The notes under the pieces were generated by a model. It was not told where the DNA came from. It was given only the letters and a program-made list of their open reading frames with translations, and made no database searches. The translations under genes and the position numbers were made by a program. DNA of 9,429 nucleotides from Alphaproteobacteria bacterium (lineage in GTDB: Bacteria > Pseudomonadota > Alphaproteobacteria > CACIAM-22H2), in NCBI GenBank assembly GCA_947500965.1, contig CANMWW010000049.1, forward strand, positions 1 to 9,429. Reading direction: 5' to 3'. Positions 1-7,333 of this stretch are shown in pieces (position 1 is the stretch's first letter; each line of letters starts with the position of its first letter).

Positions 1-243
1 GATGAAGTCGTACTCGGTCGCCGGCACGCGCACGAAGGGCGCGATGCCGAGGCCGCGGCACAGCGCCATCTGCTGGCGCAGCGTCTCGGTGCTGATCGCC
101 GTGTGCTCCATGTCGTAGAGGATGAACTCCGCCCCCGCCGCCTTGCAGATCTGGGCGATGCCCGGGGTGAAGAACTCGAAGATCATGGCGCCGAAGGAAT
201 GGCCGCCAGCGGCGATCTTCGCCTTGACCGGGTTGTCGCGCAT
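1..243 (-). CDS. HpcH/HpaI-type class II aldolase, N-terminal 81 residues (runs off the window)
   Basis: Members of this family cleave 2-keto-3-deoxy acids (products of sugar-acid dehydratases or aromatic catabolism) to pyruvate and an aldehyde, using a divalent metal. Only the first 81 codons are present; the gene continues beyond position 1. The DMEH segment places a His at residue 47 and the FVRVP segment an Arg at residue 72. This is the same 25-residue spacing as the catalytic His45 and Arg70 of E. coli HpaI. The third catalytic Asp and the metal ligands would lie outside the window. The ATG is preceded by AAGGAG at good spacing, and that site overlaps the TGA of the upstream dehydrogenase gene, which suggests translational coupling. 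It is the third gene of an operon with an enolase-superfamily dehydratase, fitting a dehydratase-then-aldolase route. A citrate lyase beta-like relative is less likely. The family call is firm; the substrate is unknown. Confidence 0.85.
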   Translation of the reverse strand, partial: MRDNPVKAKIAAGGHSFGAMIFEFFTPGIAQICKAAGAEFILYDMEHTAISTETLRQQMALCRGLGIAPFVRVPATEYDFI

Positions 244-255
244 CTCGTGTCTCCT

Positions 256-1278
256 TCAGGTTCGCAGGTGGGAAAGCGCCGGATGCTTCAGCGCCTCGCG
301 GTTGACGACGTATTTCGGCGCGACGCCATCGGCGAGCGCCCGCACCGCCTCGAAGGTGTTGCGGGCGATGCCGGTGAAGCACTCGTCCGTGAAGCACAGG
401 CCGTGCGGCGTGACGATGACGTTGTCGAGCGCCAGGATCGGGTTGTCCCGGGGCGTCGGCTCCACCTCGAAGACGTCGAGCCCGGCACCCGCGATGCGGC
501 CCGCGGCAAGAGCCTCGTGGAGCGCGCGCTCCTGGATGATCGGGCCCCGCGCGGTGTTGATGATGTAGGCCGTGGGCTTCATCAGCGCGATCTCGCGCGC
601 CCCGATCAGCCCGCGCGTCGACGCGCTCAGCGGGCAGTTGATCGAGACGAAGTCCGAGCGGCGCATCACCTCGTCGAGGCTGCCGACGAGCTCCACGTTC
701 AGCCCGCGCAGCTGCTCGGGCCGGACCATGGGGTCGTAGGCGACGTGCTTCATCTCGAAGGGCATCGCGAGCCGGAAGACCTCGGCGCCGATGTTGCCCA
801 CGCCGACGAGGCCGAGCGTCCGCCCGGTCAGGCCCATGCCCATGTGGCTGGTCTTCTCCGCCCAGCGCCCCTCGCGCGTGAGCCTGTCCTTCAGGAACAG
901 CTTCTGCGCGAGGCACAGCACGAAGGTGATGACGTTGGTCGCCACCGGCCGCCGCACGCCGTCGGGCGCGATCGACAGCATCACGCCCCCGGCGGTGCAG
1001 GCCGGCACGTCGACCGTGTCGTAGCCGACCCCGAAGCGCGAGACGAGCCGCAGGCGCTGGTCCGCGCGCCCGAGGCCCGCGGGCACCACGCGCTCGAGCA
1101 TGGCGCAGAGCGCGTCGTAGCGCGCCGCGAACCCGGGCGTGACCTCCGCCACTGGCTCCTCGAGGTAGGACCACTCGATCCGGGGGTGGTCGAGGATCGA
1201 CAGGACCGACGGATCGTAGATCGGCCGGCCGTCCTTGCTCACCACGTCGGGCGAGATCGCAACCCTCAGCTTGTCCAT
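256..1278 (-). CDS. D-isomer-specific 2-hydroxyacid dehydrogenase (NAD-dependent type)
   Basis: This cytoplasmic oxidoreductase of 340 residues interconverts 2-keto and D-2-hydroxy acids with a nicotinamide cofactor. Visible features are the Rossmann loop GVGNIG at residues 159-164; an Asp at 182 (YDP) at the end of the second beta strand, as in NAD-preferring members; Arg244 in NTARG; Glu273 in DVFEVEP; and His292 in TPHGL. Arg, Glu and His make the classic catalytic triad of the family. The Arg-to-Glu spacing of 29 equals that of E. coli SerA as I recall it. Length is normal for a short-form member without an ACT domain. The ATG has GGAGG seven bases upstream. The frame stays open far upstream, but that extension is antisense to good coding sequence and Arg/Ser-rich, so it is not used. 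It lies 28 bp after the dehydratase gene and 12 bp before the aldolase gene. Glyoxylate/hydroxypyruvate reductase or another hydroxyacid role is possible; the substrate is not resolved. Confidence 0.9.
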   Translation of the reverse strand: MDKLRVAISPDVVSKDGRPIYDPSVLSILDHPRIEWSYLEEPVAEVTPGFAARYDALCAMLERVVPAGLGRADQRLRLVSRFGVGYDTVDVPACTAGGVMLSIAPDGVRRPVATNVITFVLCLAQKLFLKDRLTREGRWAEKTSHMGMGLTGRTLGLVGVGNIGAEVFRLAMPFEMKHVAYDPMVRPEQLRGLNVELVGSLDEVMRRSDFVSINCPLSASTRGLIGAREIALMKPTAYIINTARGPIIQERALHEALAAGRIAGAGLDVFEVEPTPRDNPILALDNVIVTPHGLCFTDECFTGIARNTFEAVRALADGVAPKYVVNREALKHPALSHLRT

Positions 1279-1306
1279 CGCGTCGCCTCCATGTGCCTGG
1301 CGCGGC

Positions 1307-2503
1307 TCAGAACTTGCGCGCCCATGCCTCCGACCACATCGGCAGGAATGCGTCCTTGTTGTAGGGATGCGCCTTCGCGACATCGACCACGAACTCGCCG
1401 ACGCCGAGGCCCGGGCGGTCGCTGAAGTCGTAGTGGCCGCCGACGGGGCGCGGCGCGTGCTCGAGCAGGTCGAAGCGCCAGGGCACGCAGTACTCGCAGA
1501 AGGATTCCTGCATGATGATGTTGGTCGTGCAGGCGTCGAGCTGCACCGCCGCGGCCGTGGCCACGGGGCCAAACGGGTTGTGGAAGGACACCGGGATGTA
1601 GGAGGCGTCGGCGATCGCGGCGATCTTCTTCGACTCCAGGATCCCGCCGACATGGATGATGTCGGGCTGCAGCACGTCGACGTCGTTGGTCGCGAGCAGC
1701 GCCTGCAGGTGGTACTTGGTGTAGCAGCGCTCGCCCGTGGCGAGGCGCGTCTTGATCGACCGGCCGATCTTCTGCAGCGCGCCCACGTTCTCCGGGTCGC
1801 ACGGCTCCTCGAACCAGTAGAGGTCGAAGGGCTCGAGCGCCCGCGCCGCGGCGACCGCGCTGCCCGGGCTGAAGCGCCCATGGCAGTCGATCAGGATCTC
1901 GACATGGGGGCCCACCGCGTCGCGCACGGCGCCGATGATCTCGACGGCCTTCGCGACCAGCCGCGAATCCGGGTCGCGACCGGCATTGGTGAAGGGATCG
2001 AGCTTGAGGCCGCGATAGCCCTTCCTCGCGACGGCCTTCGCGGCGCGCGCGATGTCGGCCACCTTCGAGCCGGCGCCGTACCAGGCGTTGGCGTAGGCGG
2101 GAAGCCGCTCGTGGATGCGCCCGCCGAGCAGGTCGTGGACGGGGCGGCCGAGCGCCTTGCCGACGATGTCCCAGAGCGCCTGCTCGATCGCGCCGATCGC
2201 GCTGTTGAGGTAGGGGCTGCCGCGCGCGAACTCGTTGCGGAACATCTCCTGCCAGAGCTTCTCGATCTGGAAGGCCGACTGCCCGACGACGACGCGATGC
2301 GCCAGCATCTCGATGCCCGCCGCCACCATCTGCGGCTGGAACTCGCAGGACCCCTCGCCGACGCCCGAGATCCCGTCGTCGGTGTGGACATGCGCGAAGA
2401 CGAAGTTGCGCCAGCGTGCGTCGACGACATGCACGTCGATGCGCTCGATGCGGCAATCCTTGCGACCGCCGCTGGCGGCGACCTTCCGACCCGTCTTCGA
2501 CAT
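1307..2503 (-). CDS. Enolase-superfamily (MR subgroup) acid-sugar dehydratase, galactonate-dehydratase-like
   Basis: This 398-residue enzyme should abstract a proton alpha to a carboxylate and eliminate water to give a 2-keto-3-deoxy acid, with Mg2+. Metal ligands are visible as Asp206 (IDCHGR), Glu232 (WFEEP) and Glu258 (TGERC). The Asp281/His308 dyad has the 27-residue spacing of Asp270/His297 in mandelate racemase, and Glu333 (QES) follows. His208, two residues after the first ligand, matches the DxH arrangement of E. coli galactonate dehydratase (Asp183, His185). The barrel-strand lysine position reads GLKLDP (Lys167), without a second Lys, so racemase chemistry of the KxK type is unlikely. 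The chosen ATG has GGAGG eight bases upstream; a longer frame of 44 more residues would overlap the divergent phosphatase gene. It leads an operon with the dehydrogenase and aldolase. The exact aldonate or aldarate substrate cannot be read from this. Confidence 0.88.
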   Translation of the reverse strand: MSKTGRKVAASGGRKDCRIERIDVHVVDARWRNFVFAHVHTDDGISGVGEGSCEFQPQMVAAGIEMLAHRVVVGQSAFQIEKLWQEMFRNEFARGSPYLNSAIGAIEQALWDIVGKALGRPVHDLLGGRIHERLPAYANAWYGAGSKVADIARAAKAVARKGYRGLKLDPFTNAGRDPDSRLVAKAVEIIGAVRDAVGPHVEILIDCHGRFSPGSAVAAARALEPFDLYWFEEPCDPENVGALQKIGRSIKTRLATGERCYTKYHLQALLATNDVDVLQPDIIHVGGILESKKIAAIADASYIPVSFHNPFGPVATAAAVQLDACTTNIIMQESFCEYCVPWRFDLLEHAPRPVGGHYDFSDRPGLGVGEFVVDVAKAHPYNKDAFLPMWSEAWARKF

Positions 2504-2578
2504 GCGGAACCCCTCCCCTCGTCGACCCTTCCCGGGCAAGACTAGCGCAGCCCGCGCGCCCCTGCGAAGAATCCGCGC
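2504..2578. promoter_or_regulatory. Divergent intergenic region between dehydratase operon and phosphatase gene
   Basis: These 75 bases separate two start codons facing apart, so promoters for both directions should lie here or just inside the genes. The minus-strand Shine-Dalgarno (GGAGG, 2512-2516) is strong. The plus-strand one is weak (GAAGA, 2566-2570). An imperfect palindrome, CTTCCCGGGCAAG at 2528-2540, could be an operator. I could not identify convincing -35/-10 boxes. The element assignment is therefore positional rather than sequence-proven. Confidence 0.4.
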
Positions 2579-3673
2579 ATGGTCCATGATCGATTCGCGC
2601 GCAGCGGCGGTCGCGCCGGGTTCCGCCGCAGGCACCTCGTCGCCGCGGCCCTCGCTTCCCCCCTGGTCGCGGCCGGCGCGGGGGCGGCGACGCCGCAGCC
2701 GTCACGCGCGCCGCTGGCGCGCATCGCCTTCGGATCGTGCTGCGACCAGGACGACGACCAGCGCGCCTGGGACGCGGTGCACGAATTCCGTCCCGGCCTG
2801 ATGGTCATGGCCGGCGACAACGTCTATGGCGACGTGCGCTCGTCGTCGATGCGCGAGCTGCGCGCCGCCTACGAGGCCGCCGACCGCAACCCTGGCTTCG
2901 CGCGCATGAAGCGCGAGCTCCCGGTCATGGCGATCTGGGACGACCACGACTATGGCCGCAACGACGCAGGCGCCGAGTTCCCCTGGAAGCAGGCGAGCAA
3001 GGACATCTTCTGCGCCTTCTGGGGCGTGCCGGAGGACGATCCGCGGCGCAGGCGCGAGGGCCTCTACCACGCGATGACCTTCGGCCCGGAGGGCCAGCGC
3101 GTGCAGGTCATCCTGCTCGACACGCGCTGGTTCCGCTCGCCGCTGCGGCGCACGGACCGCCGCGGCGCGCCCGGCCGCGAGCGCTACCTGCCCGACGACG
3201 ACCCCGCGAAGACCATGCTGGGCGACGCCCAGTGGGCGTGGCTCGAGCGCCAGCTGCGCCGTCCGGCGGAGCTGCGCCTGGTCGTGTCGTCGATCCAGGT
3301 CCTCGCCGAGGGCCATGGCTGGGAGCGCTGGGGCAACCTGCCGCGCGAGCGCGACCGGCTGCTCGGCCTCGTGGGCGCGACCGGCGCCGCGGGTGTCGTC
3401 TTCCTCTCCGGCGACCGGCACCTCGGCGCGATCTACCGCGAGGAGGCCGGCCTGCCCTACCCGCTCCACGACGTCACCTCGAGCGGCCTCACCAAGTCCT
3501 ACCGGTCCGACGAGGCCGGCCCGAACCGCCTCGGCGAGCCGCTGGGCGAGGTGAATTTCGGCACGGTCGAGATCGACTGGGAAGCCCGGCGCGTCACGAT
3601 CGCGCTGCGCGACGCCGGCGGCGTCGAGCGACGGCGCCTCGACCTCTCGCTCACGGCGCTGCGCGCGCGCTGA
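2579..3673 (+). CDS. PhoD-like alkaline phosphatase/phosphodiesterase, exported via Tat-like signal
   Basis: This protein of 364 residues belongs to the PhoD-type metallophosphoesterases, which hydrolyse phosphate mono- or diesters outside the cytoplasm. The N-terminus carries FRRRHLV (residues 15-21), followed by an Ala/Val-rich hydrophobic stretch and an AGA-A type cleavage region near residues 34-37, fitting a Tat signal peptide. Family motifs in order are FGSC (51-54), whose Cys is a metal ligand in PhoD; GDNVYGD (79-85); WDDHDYGRND (120-129); and SGDRHLG (277-283). It is much shorter than Bacillus PhoD (about 580 residues) and lacks that protein's separate N-terminal domain. The ATG has only a weak GAAGA upstream. 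It stands alone on the plus strand between two minus-strand catabolic units and converges on the permease gene with an 18-bp gap. A link to sugar-acid use is not evident; it may be an unrelated neighbour. Confidence 0.85.
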   Translation: MVHDRFARSGGRAGFRRRHLVAAALASPLVAAGAGAATPQPSRAPLARIAFGSCCDQDDDQRAWDAVHEFRPGLMVMAGDNVYGDVRSSSMRELRAAYEAADRNPGFARMKRELPVMAIWDDHDYGRNDAGAEFPWKQASKDIFCAFWGVPEDDPRRRREGLYHAMTFGPEGQRVQVILLDTRWFRSPLRRTDRRGAPGRERYLPDDDPAKTMLGDAQWAWLERQLRRPAELRLVVSSIQVLAEGHGWERWGNLPRERDRLLGLVGATGAAGVVFLSGDRHLGAIYREEAGLPYPLHDVTSSGLTKSYRSDEAGPNRLGEPLGEVNFGTVEIDWEARRVTIALRDAGGVERRRLDLSLTALRAR

Positions 3674-3695
3674 GGCGGGGCGGCGCCCGGCTCAG
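3670..3695. terminator. Symmetric hairpin spanning two convergent stop codons (candidate bidirectional terminator)
   Basis: CTGAG at 3670-3674 is the exact reverse complement of CTCAG at 3691-3695. Inside them GGGC (3678-3681) pairs with GCCC (3685-3688) around a 3-base loop. The two arms contain the TGA stops of the phosphatase and of the DppC-like permease. There is no T-tract on either side, so classical intrinsic termination is not shown; a Rho-assisted 3'-end or mRNA-stabilising hairpin is equally possible. Confidence 0.35.
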
Positions 3696-4555
3696 AGCTG
3701 GCGCGAGAGCCGCGGATCGAGCGCGTCGCGCAGGCCGTCGCCGAGCAGGTTGACCGCCAGCACCGTGGCCGACAGGAACATGCCCGGGATGATCACGATC
3801 CACGCCGCCAGCAGGAAGAACGGCCGGCCCTCGGAGATCGTGTTGCCCCAGCTCGGCACGTTCGAGGGCGTGCCCGCGCCGAGGAAGGACAGCGCTGCCT
3901 CGATCAGGATGGCTGCGGCGAAGATGTAGGTGCCCTGGACCAGCACCGGGCCCATCACGTTGGGCAGGATGTGGCGCCGCAGGATCCTCGGCAGGCGCGT
4001 GCCGCTCGAGATCGCCGCCTGGACATAGACCTCGTCGCGGAGCGTCAGCACGAGGGAGCGCACCAGCCGGACGACGCGCGGGATCTCCGCGACCGAGATC
4101 GCGACGATCACGTTGGTCACGCTCGCGCGCGTGAGGGCCATGAGCGCCACGGCGAGCAGGATCGAGGGGATGGCCATCAGGCCGTCCATGACGCGCATCA
4201 CGACCGCGTCGATGCTCCGGACATAGCCGGCGACCAGGCCGATCACGAGGCCGACGGACATGCTGATGCCCGCGACCGCGCCGCCGACGAGGAGCGACAC
4301 GCGCGCGCCGTAGAGGACGCGGTTCCAGAGGTCCCGGCCCAGGTGGTCGGTGCCGAACCAGAACGCCGCCGAGGGCGGTCGCAGCCTGCGCAGGGGGTTG
4401 ATGGAGAGCGGGTTCCCGGTCGCGAGCAGCGGCGCGGCGATCGCCACCAGGACGATCGCGAGCAGCACCACGGCGCCGGCCACGGCGGCCTTGTTGCGCC
4501 GCGCGAAGCGCAGCGCCGCACCGAGCCTGCCAGTCGTGGCCGTGGCGCCGCCCAT
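3692..4555 (-). CDS. ABC transporter permease, DppC/OppC-like
   Basis: This inner-membrane permease of 287 residues is the DppC-type half of a peptide/opine/nickel-class importer. An N-terminal cytoplasmic stretch is followed by a first membrane segment at about 22-45. The family signature FGTDHLGRD lies at 67-75, and further hydrophobic segments lie near 87-110, 127-155, 208-225 and 248-272. The EAA-type ATPase-contact loop is at about 177-199 (YVQAAISSG then ILPN), and ALSFLGAG at 221-228 is typical. The ATG lies 4 bp beyond the TGA of the DppB-like gene and has no clear Shine-Dalgarno of its own, so translational coupling is likely. It is the last gene of its string, and the next gene downstream is convergent. 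No ATP-binding subunit follows, which is unusual for this class. The substrate is unknown. Confidence 0.93.
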   Translation of the reverse strand: MGGATATTGRLGAALRFARRNKAAVAGAVVLLAIVLVAIAAPLLATGNPLSINPLRRLRPPSAAFWFGTDHLGRDLWNRVLYGARVSLLVGGAVAGISMSVGLVIGLVAGYVRSIDAVVMRVMDGLMAIPSILLAVALMALTRASVTNVIVAISVAEIPRVVRLVRSLVLTLRDEVYVQAAISSGTRLPRILRRHILPNVMGPVLVQGTYIFAAAILIEAALSFLGAGTPSNVPSWGNTISEGRPFFLLAAWIVIIPGMFLSATVLAVNLLGDGLRDALDPRLSRQL

Positions 4556-4559
4556 CGGC

Positions 4560-5501
4560 TCAGTACCGGATGCGCGGGTCGACCGCGAGGTAGATCAGGT
4601 CGACGAGCAGGTTCACCGCGACGTAGCTGAACGAGAAGAACAGCAGCACGCCCTGGATGACCGGGTAGTCGCGGCGCAGGATCGCGTCGACGGTCAGGCG
4701 CCCGAGGCCGGGGATCCCGAAGACGGTCTCCGTTATGACCACGCCGCCGATCAGCAGCGCGACGCCCATGCCGATCGTCGTGACGATCGGCACCGCGGCG
4801 TTCTTGAGCGCGTGGACGAAGAGGACGCGGCGCGGCGCGATGCCCTTGGCGGTCGCCGTGCGCATGTAGTCCTTCGCGAGGACGTCGAGCAGGCTCGAGC
4901 GCGTCATGCGCGCGATCAGCGCGGTGTAGACGAGGCCGAGCGTGACGCTCGGGAGCGCGAGGTGCATGAGGAACGGGCCGATCCCCGCCGAGAGCGGCTC
5001 GTAGCCCTGCACCGGGAACCACGCGAGCTTCACCGCAAGGCCGTACATCAGCAGGTAGCCGACGACGAAGGACGGGACGGAGAAGCCGAAGACCGAGAGC
5101 GCCATCACCGAGCGGTCCACCCAGCTGCGCGCCCGCACGGCGGCCAGGATGCCGAGCGGCACCGAGAAGATCAGGACCCAGGCGAGCGTCGTGCCGGCCA
5201 GCGCCATCGTGGGTCCGACGCGCTGCCCGATCAGCGTCGCGACCTTGAGGTTGGAGAAGATCGAGGTGCCGAGGTCGCCCGCGGCGATGCGCCCGAGCCA
5301 GCGCGTGTACTGGACGAGGAAGGGTTCGTCGAGGCCAAGCTTCTCGCGGATGCGGCGGACTTCCTCCGGCGTCGCGAGGTCGCCGGCGATGATCGCCGCC
5401 GGGTCGCCCGGGCTCACGTGGATGAGCCCGAACACCACCAGCGAGACCACGAGGAGCACCGGCACCGCCGACATCAGGCGCCCGATGATGAAGCTCGTCA
5501 C
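4560..5501 (-). CDS. ABC transporter permease, DppB/OppB-like (GTG start)
   Basis: This inner-membrane permease of 313 residues pairs with the DppC-like protein. Its N-terminus MTSFIIGRLMSAVPVLLVV is the usual first membrane helix of the family. It is followed by PGDPA (31-35), the periplasmic segment ending GDLGTS (75-80), helices near 98-122, 134-158, 178-198, 236-260 and 283-306, and the EAA-type loop at about 211-234 (DYMRTATAKG). The C-terminal DPRIRY is typical. The start is GTG, chosen because GGAGG (minus strand, 5510-5514) lies eight bases upstream; the next in-frame ATG, at codon 10, would cut the first helix. It follows the binding-protein gene after a 73-bp gap that holds a strong hairpin. 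Substrate specificity is set mainly by the binding protein. Confidence 0.93.
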   Translation of the reverse strand: MTSFIIGRLMSAVPVLLVVSLVVFGLIHVSPGDPAAIIAGDLATPEEVRRIREKLGLDEPFLVQYTRWLGRIAAGDLGTSIFSNLKVATLIGQRVGPTMALAGTTLAWVLIFSVPLGILAAVRARSWVDRSVMALSVFGFSVPSFVVGYLLMYGLAVKLAWFPVQGYEPLSAGIGPFLMHLALPSVTLGLVYTALIARMTRSSLLDVLAKDYMRTATAKGIAPRRVLFVHALKNAAVPIVTTIGMGVALLIGGVVITETVFGIPGLGRLTVDAILRRDYPVIQGVLLFFSFSYVAVNLLVDLIYLAVDPRIRY

Positions 5502-5507
5502 GTGCTG

Positions 5508-5517
5508 CCCCTCCCTC
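5508..5517 (-). promoter_or_regulatory. Shine-Dalgarno deciding the GTG start of the DppB-like permease
   Basis: On the minus strand the bases read GAGGGAGGGG, with GGAGG eight bases before the GTG at 5501-5499. The strength and spacing support initiation at this GTG rather than at the internal ATG nine codons later. Confidence 0.75.
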
Positions 5518-5527
5518 GCCGCGGGGC

Positions 5528-5563
5528 GGCGTGCGCGACGGCCTCGCGGCCGCCGCGCGCGCC
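5528..5563 (-). other. Long GC-rich hairpin in the binding-protein/permease intergenic gap
   Basis: Bases 5528-5543 pair with 5548-5563 in antiparallel. As minus-strand RNA this gives 16 stacked positions with one A-C mismatch (5532/5559) and one G-U wobble (5538/5553), closed by the tetraloop GCGA, a GNRA loop. It begins 11 bases after the binding-protein stop and ends 26 bases before the permease GTG. No U-tract follows. Hairpins in this position in binding-protein-dependent operons (for example malE-malF) protect upstream mRNA and lower downstream expression, which would give more binding protein than permease. The pairing is seen; the role is inferred. Confidence 0.55.
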
Positions 5564-5574
5564 CCTTCCCCGGG

Positions 5575-7164
5575 CTACTTCTTCTTCAGCCCCCACACCG
5601 AGAGCTCGAAGCCCGGCGGCACGTCGGTGATCGCGTTGCTGATCACCTTCGGCGCGAGGTGCTGCCCGGTCGAGATGAACGGCATCACCTCGTAGTATCG
5701 GCGCTGGATCGCCTCCACGGCTGCCTTGCGCTCGCCGGCCGAGGCCGTCGCGAACGCGACGCGCCTTCGCTCCAGCTCCTCGTCGCAGGTCCAGCCGTTC
5801 CAGTTCTTGCCGTCGCAGGGCGTCGCCATCGCGAAGTTGGTCAGCGGGTTGAAGAACAGCAGGCCCGGCGCCGCGGTGACGTAGACGTTCCAGCCCGGCG
5901 AGCCCGCCCCCGGCTTGTCCTTGCGCTGCTGGCGCGTCGACAGCGTGCCCCAGTCGATGAGCTGCAGGTCGACGTTGAAGCCGACCTCGCGCATGCTCTG
6001 CGCCGCGACCTGTCCGATGGCGTTGAGCATCGGGATGTCCGTCGGTGCCATGACGACGACCGGCTCGCCCTTGTAGCCAGCCTCGGCGAGGAGAGCCCGC
6101 GCACGCGCCGGATCGGGCTTGCCGAAGCCCTCCGCGCCGACCGTGGTCTCGTTCGGCGAGCCGCAGACCAGGATCGCCACGCAGGTCTTCTTGAGCGGCT
6201 GGTCGCCGACGATCGCCGCGAGGGTGGCGTTCTGGTCGATGCTGAGCGCGATCGCCTGACGCGCCTTCGGGTTGTCGAAGGGCGGATGCAGCGCGTTCGG
6301 GCGCACCAGACCCTGCCAGCCCATCGGGTCGAGCGTGACCACGCGCACGGTCCGGCTTCCCGCGACGAGCGGCAGCAGGTCCACCTGCGGCCCGTCGAGG
6401 ATGTCGACCTCGCCGCGCTGGATCGCCTGCAGCGCCGTCGCCTGGTCGGGAAGGATGCGCCACTCGACGACGTCGACATGGACGGGCTTGCCGCCCGCGA
6501 AGCCGTCGGGCGCCTCGTCGCGGCCGCGGTAGTCCCTGAACTTGCGGTAGACGACCTTGGCGCCGGGCTGCCATTCCTTCTTGTCGAAGGTGAAGGGGCC
6601 GGAGCCGACGACCTCGTCCCAGTTCTGCTGCTGGAACGGATCGCCCATGGCGTCCTTCGCGCGCAGCACGAAGGTCGGCAGGACGGGGTTCGCCAGCGTC
6701 TCGAGGACCGGCACGAAGCGGTCCTTGAACGCAAGCTCGAAGGCCAGTTCGTCCTTCGCCTCGAGAGACTTCGCGGCCGCCATCATCGCCGTGCCATCGA
6801 CGCGGCGCGCGGCCCAGCGGCGCAGCGACTGGACGGCGTCGGCCGCGGTGACGGGCGAGCCGTCGTGGAACTTCTGGCCGGCGCGCAGCCTGAACGTCCA
6901 GGTCATGCCGTCCGCGCTGGTGGAGAAGCTCTCCACCATCTGCGGCTTCGGCTGCATCTTGCTGTCGAGCGCGAAGAGCGTGTCGTAGACCATGAGCCCG
7001 TGGTTGCGCGTGATGAGCGCATTGGTCCAGGTCGTGTCGAGGATCTTCAGGTCCGCGTGAGGCACGAGGCGCAGCACCGTCTGCGCCTCCGAGGCCCCCG
7101 CGAGGGCGGCCATCGCCGCGGCGAGCGCGGCACCGCGCGCCCATGCGCCAAGACGTAGTTTCAT
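5575..7164 (-). CDS. ABC transporter substrate-binding protein, family 5 (DppA/OppA-like)
   Basis: This periplasmic solute receptor of 529 residues should deliver its ligand to the two permeases encoded next. The N-terminus is a Sec signal: Lys/Arg at residues 2-10, an Ala/Leu core at 11-22, and a likely cut after SEA at 27. There is no lipobox Cys. Family 5 marks include the FHDGSPVTAADAV segment (99-111) and GSGPFTF (187-193). Length is normal for the family, and the protein ends in three lysines. The ATG has GGAGGGGGAA directly upstream; the frame is open 38 codons further, but that extension has no Shine-Dalgarno and would put charged sequence ahead of the signal peptide. Two near-identical palindromic sites lie about 100 and 177 bp upstream. 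Family 5 proteins bind peptides, opines, nickel, heme or sugars; nearby acid-sugar enzymes hint at an organic-acid or sugar-derived ligand, but this is inference. Confidence 0.93.
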   Translation of the reverse strand: MKLRLGAWARGAALAAAMAALAGASEAQTVLRLVPHADLKILDTTWTNALITRNHGLMVYDTLFALDSKMQPKPQMVESFSTSADGMTWTFRLRAGQKFHDGSPVTAADAVQSLRRWAARRVDGTAMMAAAKSLEAKDELAFELAFKDRFVPVLETLANPVLPTFVLRAKDAMGDPFQQQNWDEVVGSGPFTFDKKEWQPGAKVVYRKFRDYRGRDEAPDGFAGGKPVHVDVVEWRILPDQATALQAIQRGEVDILDGPQVDLLPLVAGSRTVRVVTLDPMGWQGLVRPNALHPPFDNPKARQAIALSIDQNATLAAIVGDQPLKKTCVAILVCGSPNETTVGAEGFGKPDPARARALLAEAGYKGEPVVVMAPTDIPMLNAIGQVAAQSMREVGFNVDLQLIDWGTLSTRQQRKDKPGAGSPGWNVYVTAAPGLLFFNPLTNFAMATPCDGKNWNGWTCDEELERRRVAFATASAGERKAAVEAIQRRYYEVMPFISTGQHLAPKVISNAITDVPPGFELSVWGLKKK

Positions 7165-7257
7165 TTCCCCCTCCGTCGTTGCGGCCGCCCGCGGCTGCGG
7201 ACCGGCCGTGACGACGGAAGGTTGTCCGTTATCGGATCGACGTGCAACACGGGCACG

Positions 7258-7272
7258 TTCCGCGGGGCGGAA
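7258..7272. promoter_or_regulatory. Candidate operator, site 1 (perfect 6-3-6 palindrome)
   Basis: The bases TTCCGC-GGG-GCGGAA form a perfect inverted repeat with a 3-bp centre, about 100 bp upstream of the binding-protein start. Its reverse complement matches site 2 (7334-7348) at 14 of 15 positions. A dimeric regulator is the natural reader, but none is encoded in the window. Confidence 0.45.
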
Positions 7273-7333
7273 AACCATGCCGCTCCGTTGCAGGGATGCC
7301 AGAGCGACCCGAGATCGCGCTCCCCGGCCTTCG

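Noticed and set aside
103..2545. Two overlapping plus-strand frames of about 440 codons (103-1425 and 1235-2545)
   Set aside because: Both lie antisense to the dehydrogenase and dehydratase genes and have shadow-type composition with no domain signatures.
5149..7158. A 669-codon plus-strand open frame opposite the importer genes
   Set aside because: It is antisense to genes with clear family motifs and is rich in Arg, Ala, His and Asp from GC-biased third positions. Long spurious frames are expected at this base composition.
7225..7250. TTGCAC and GATAAC on the minus strand as a sigma-70 promoter for the importer operon
   Set aside because: The two hexamers are only 8 bases apart and the -35 match is poor, so they do not form a usable pair.
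7165..7278. A 38-codon N-terminal extension of the binding protein
   Set aside because: It has no Shine-Dalgarno and would bury the Sec signal peptide. The ATG at 7164 has an excellent ribosome site.
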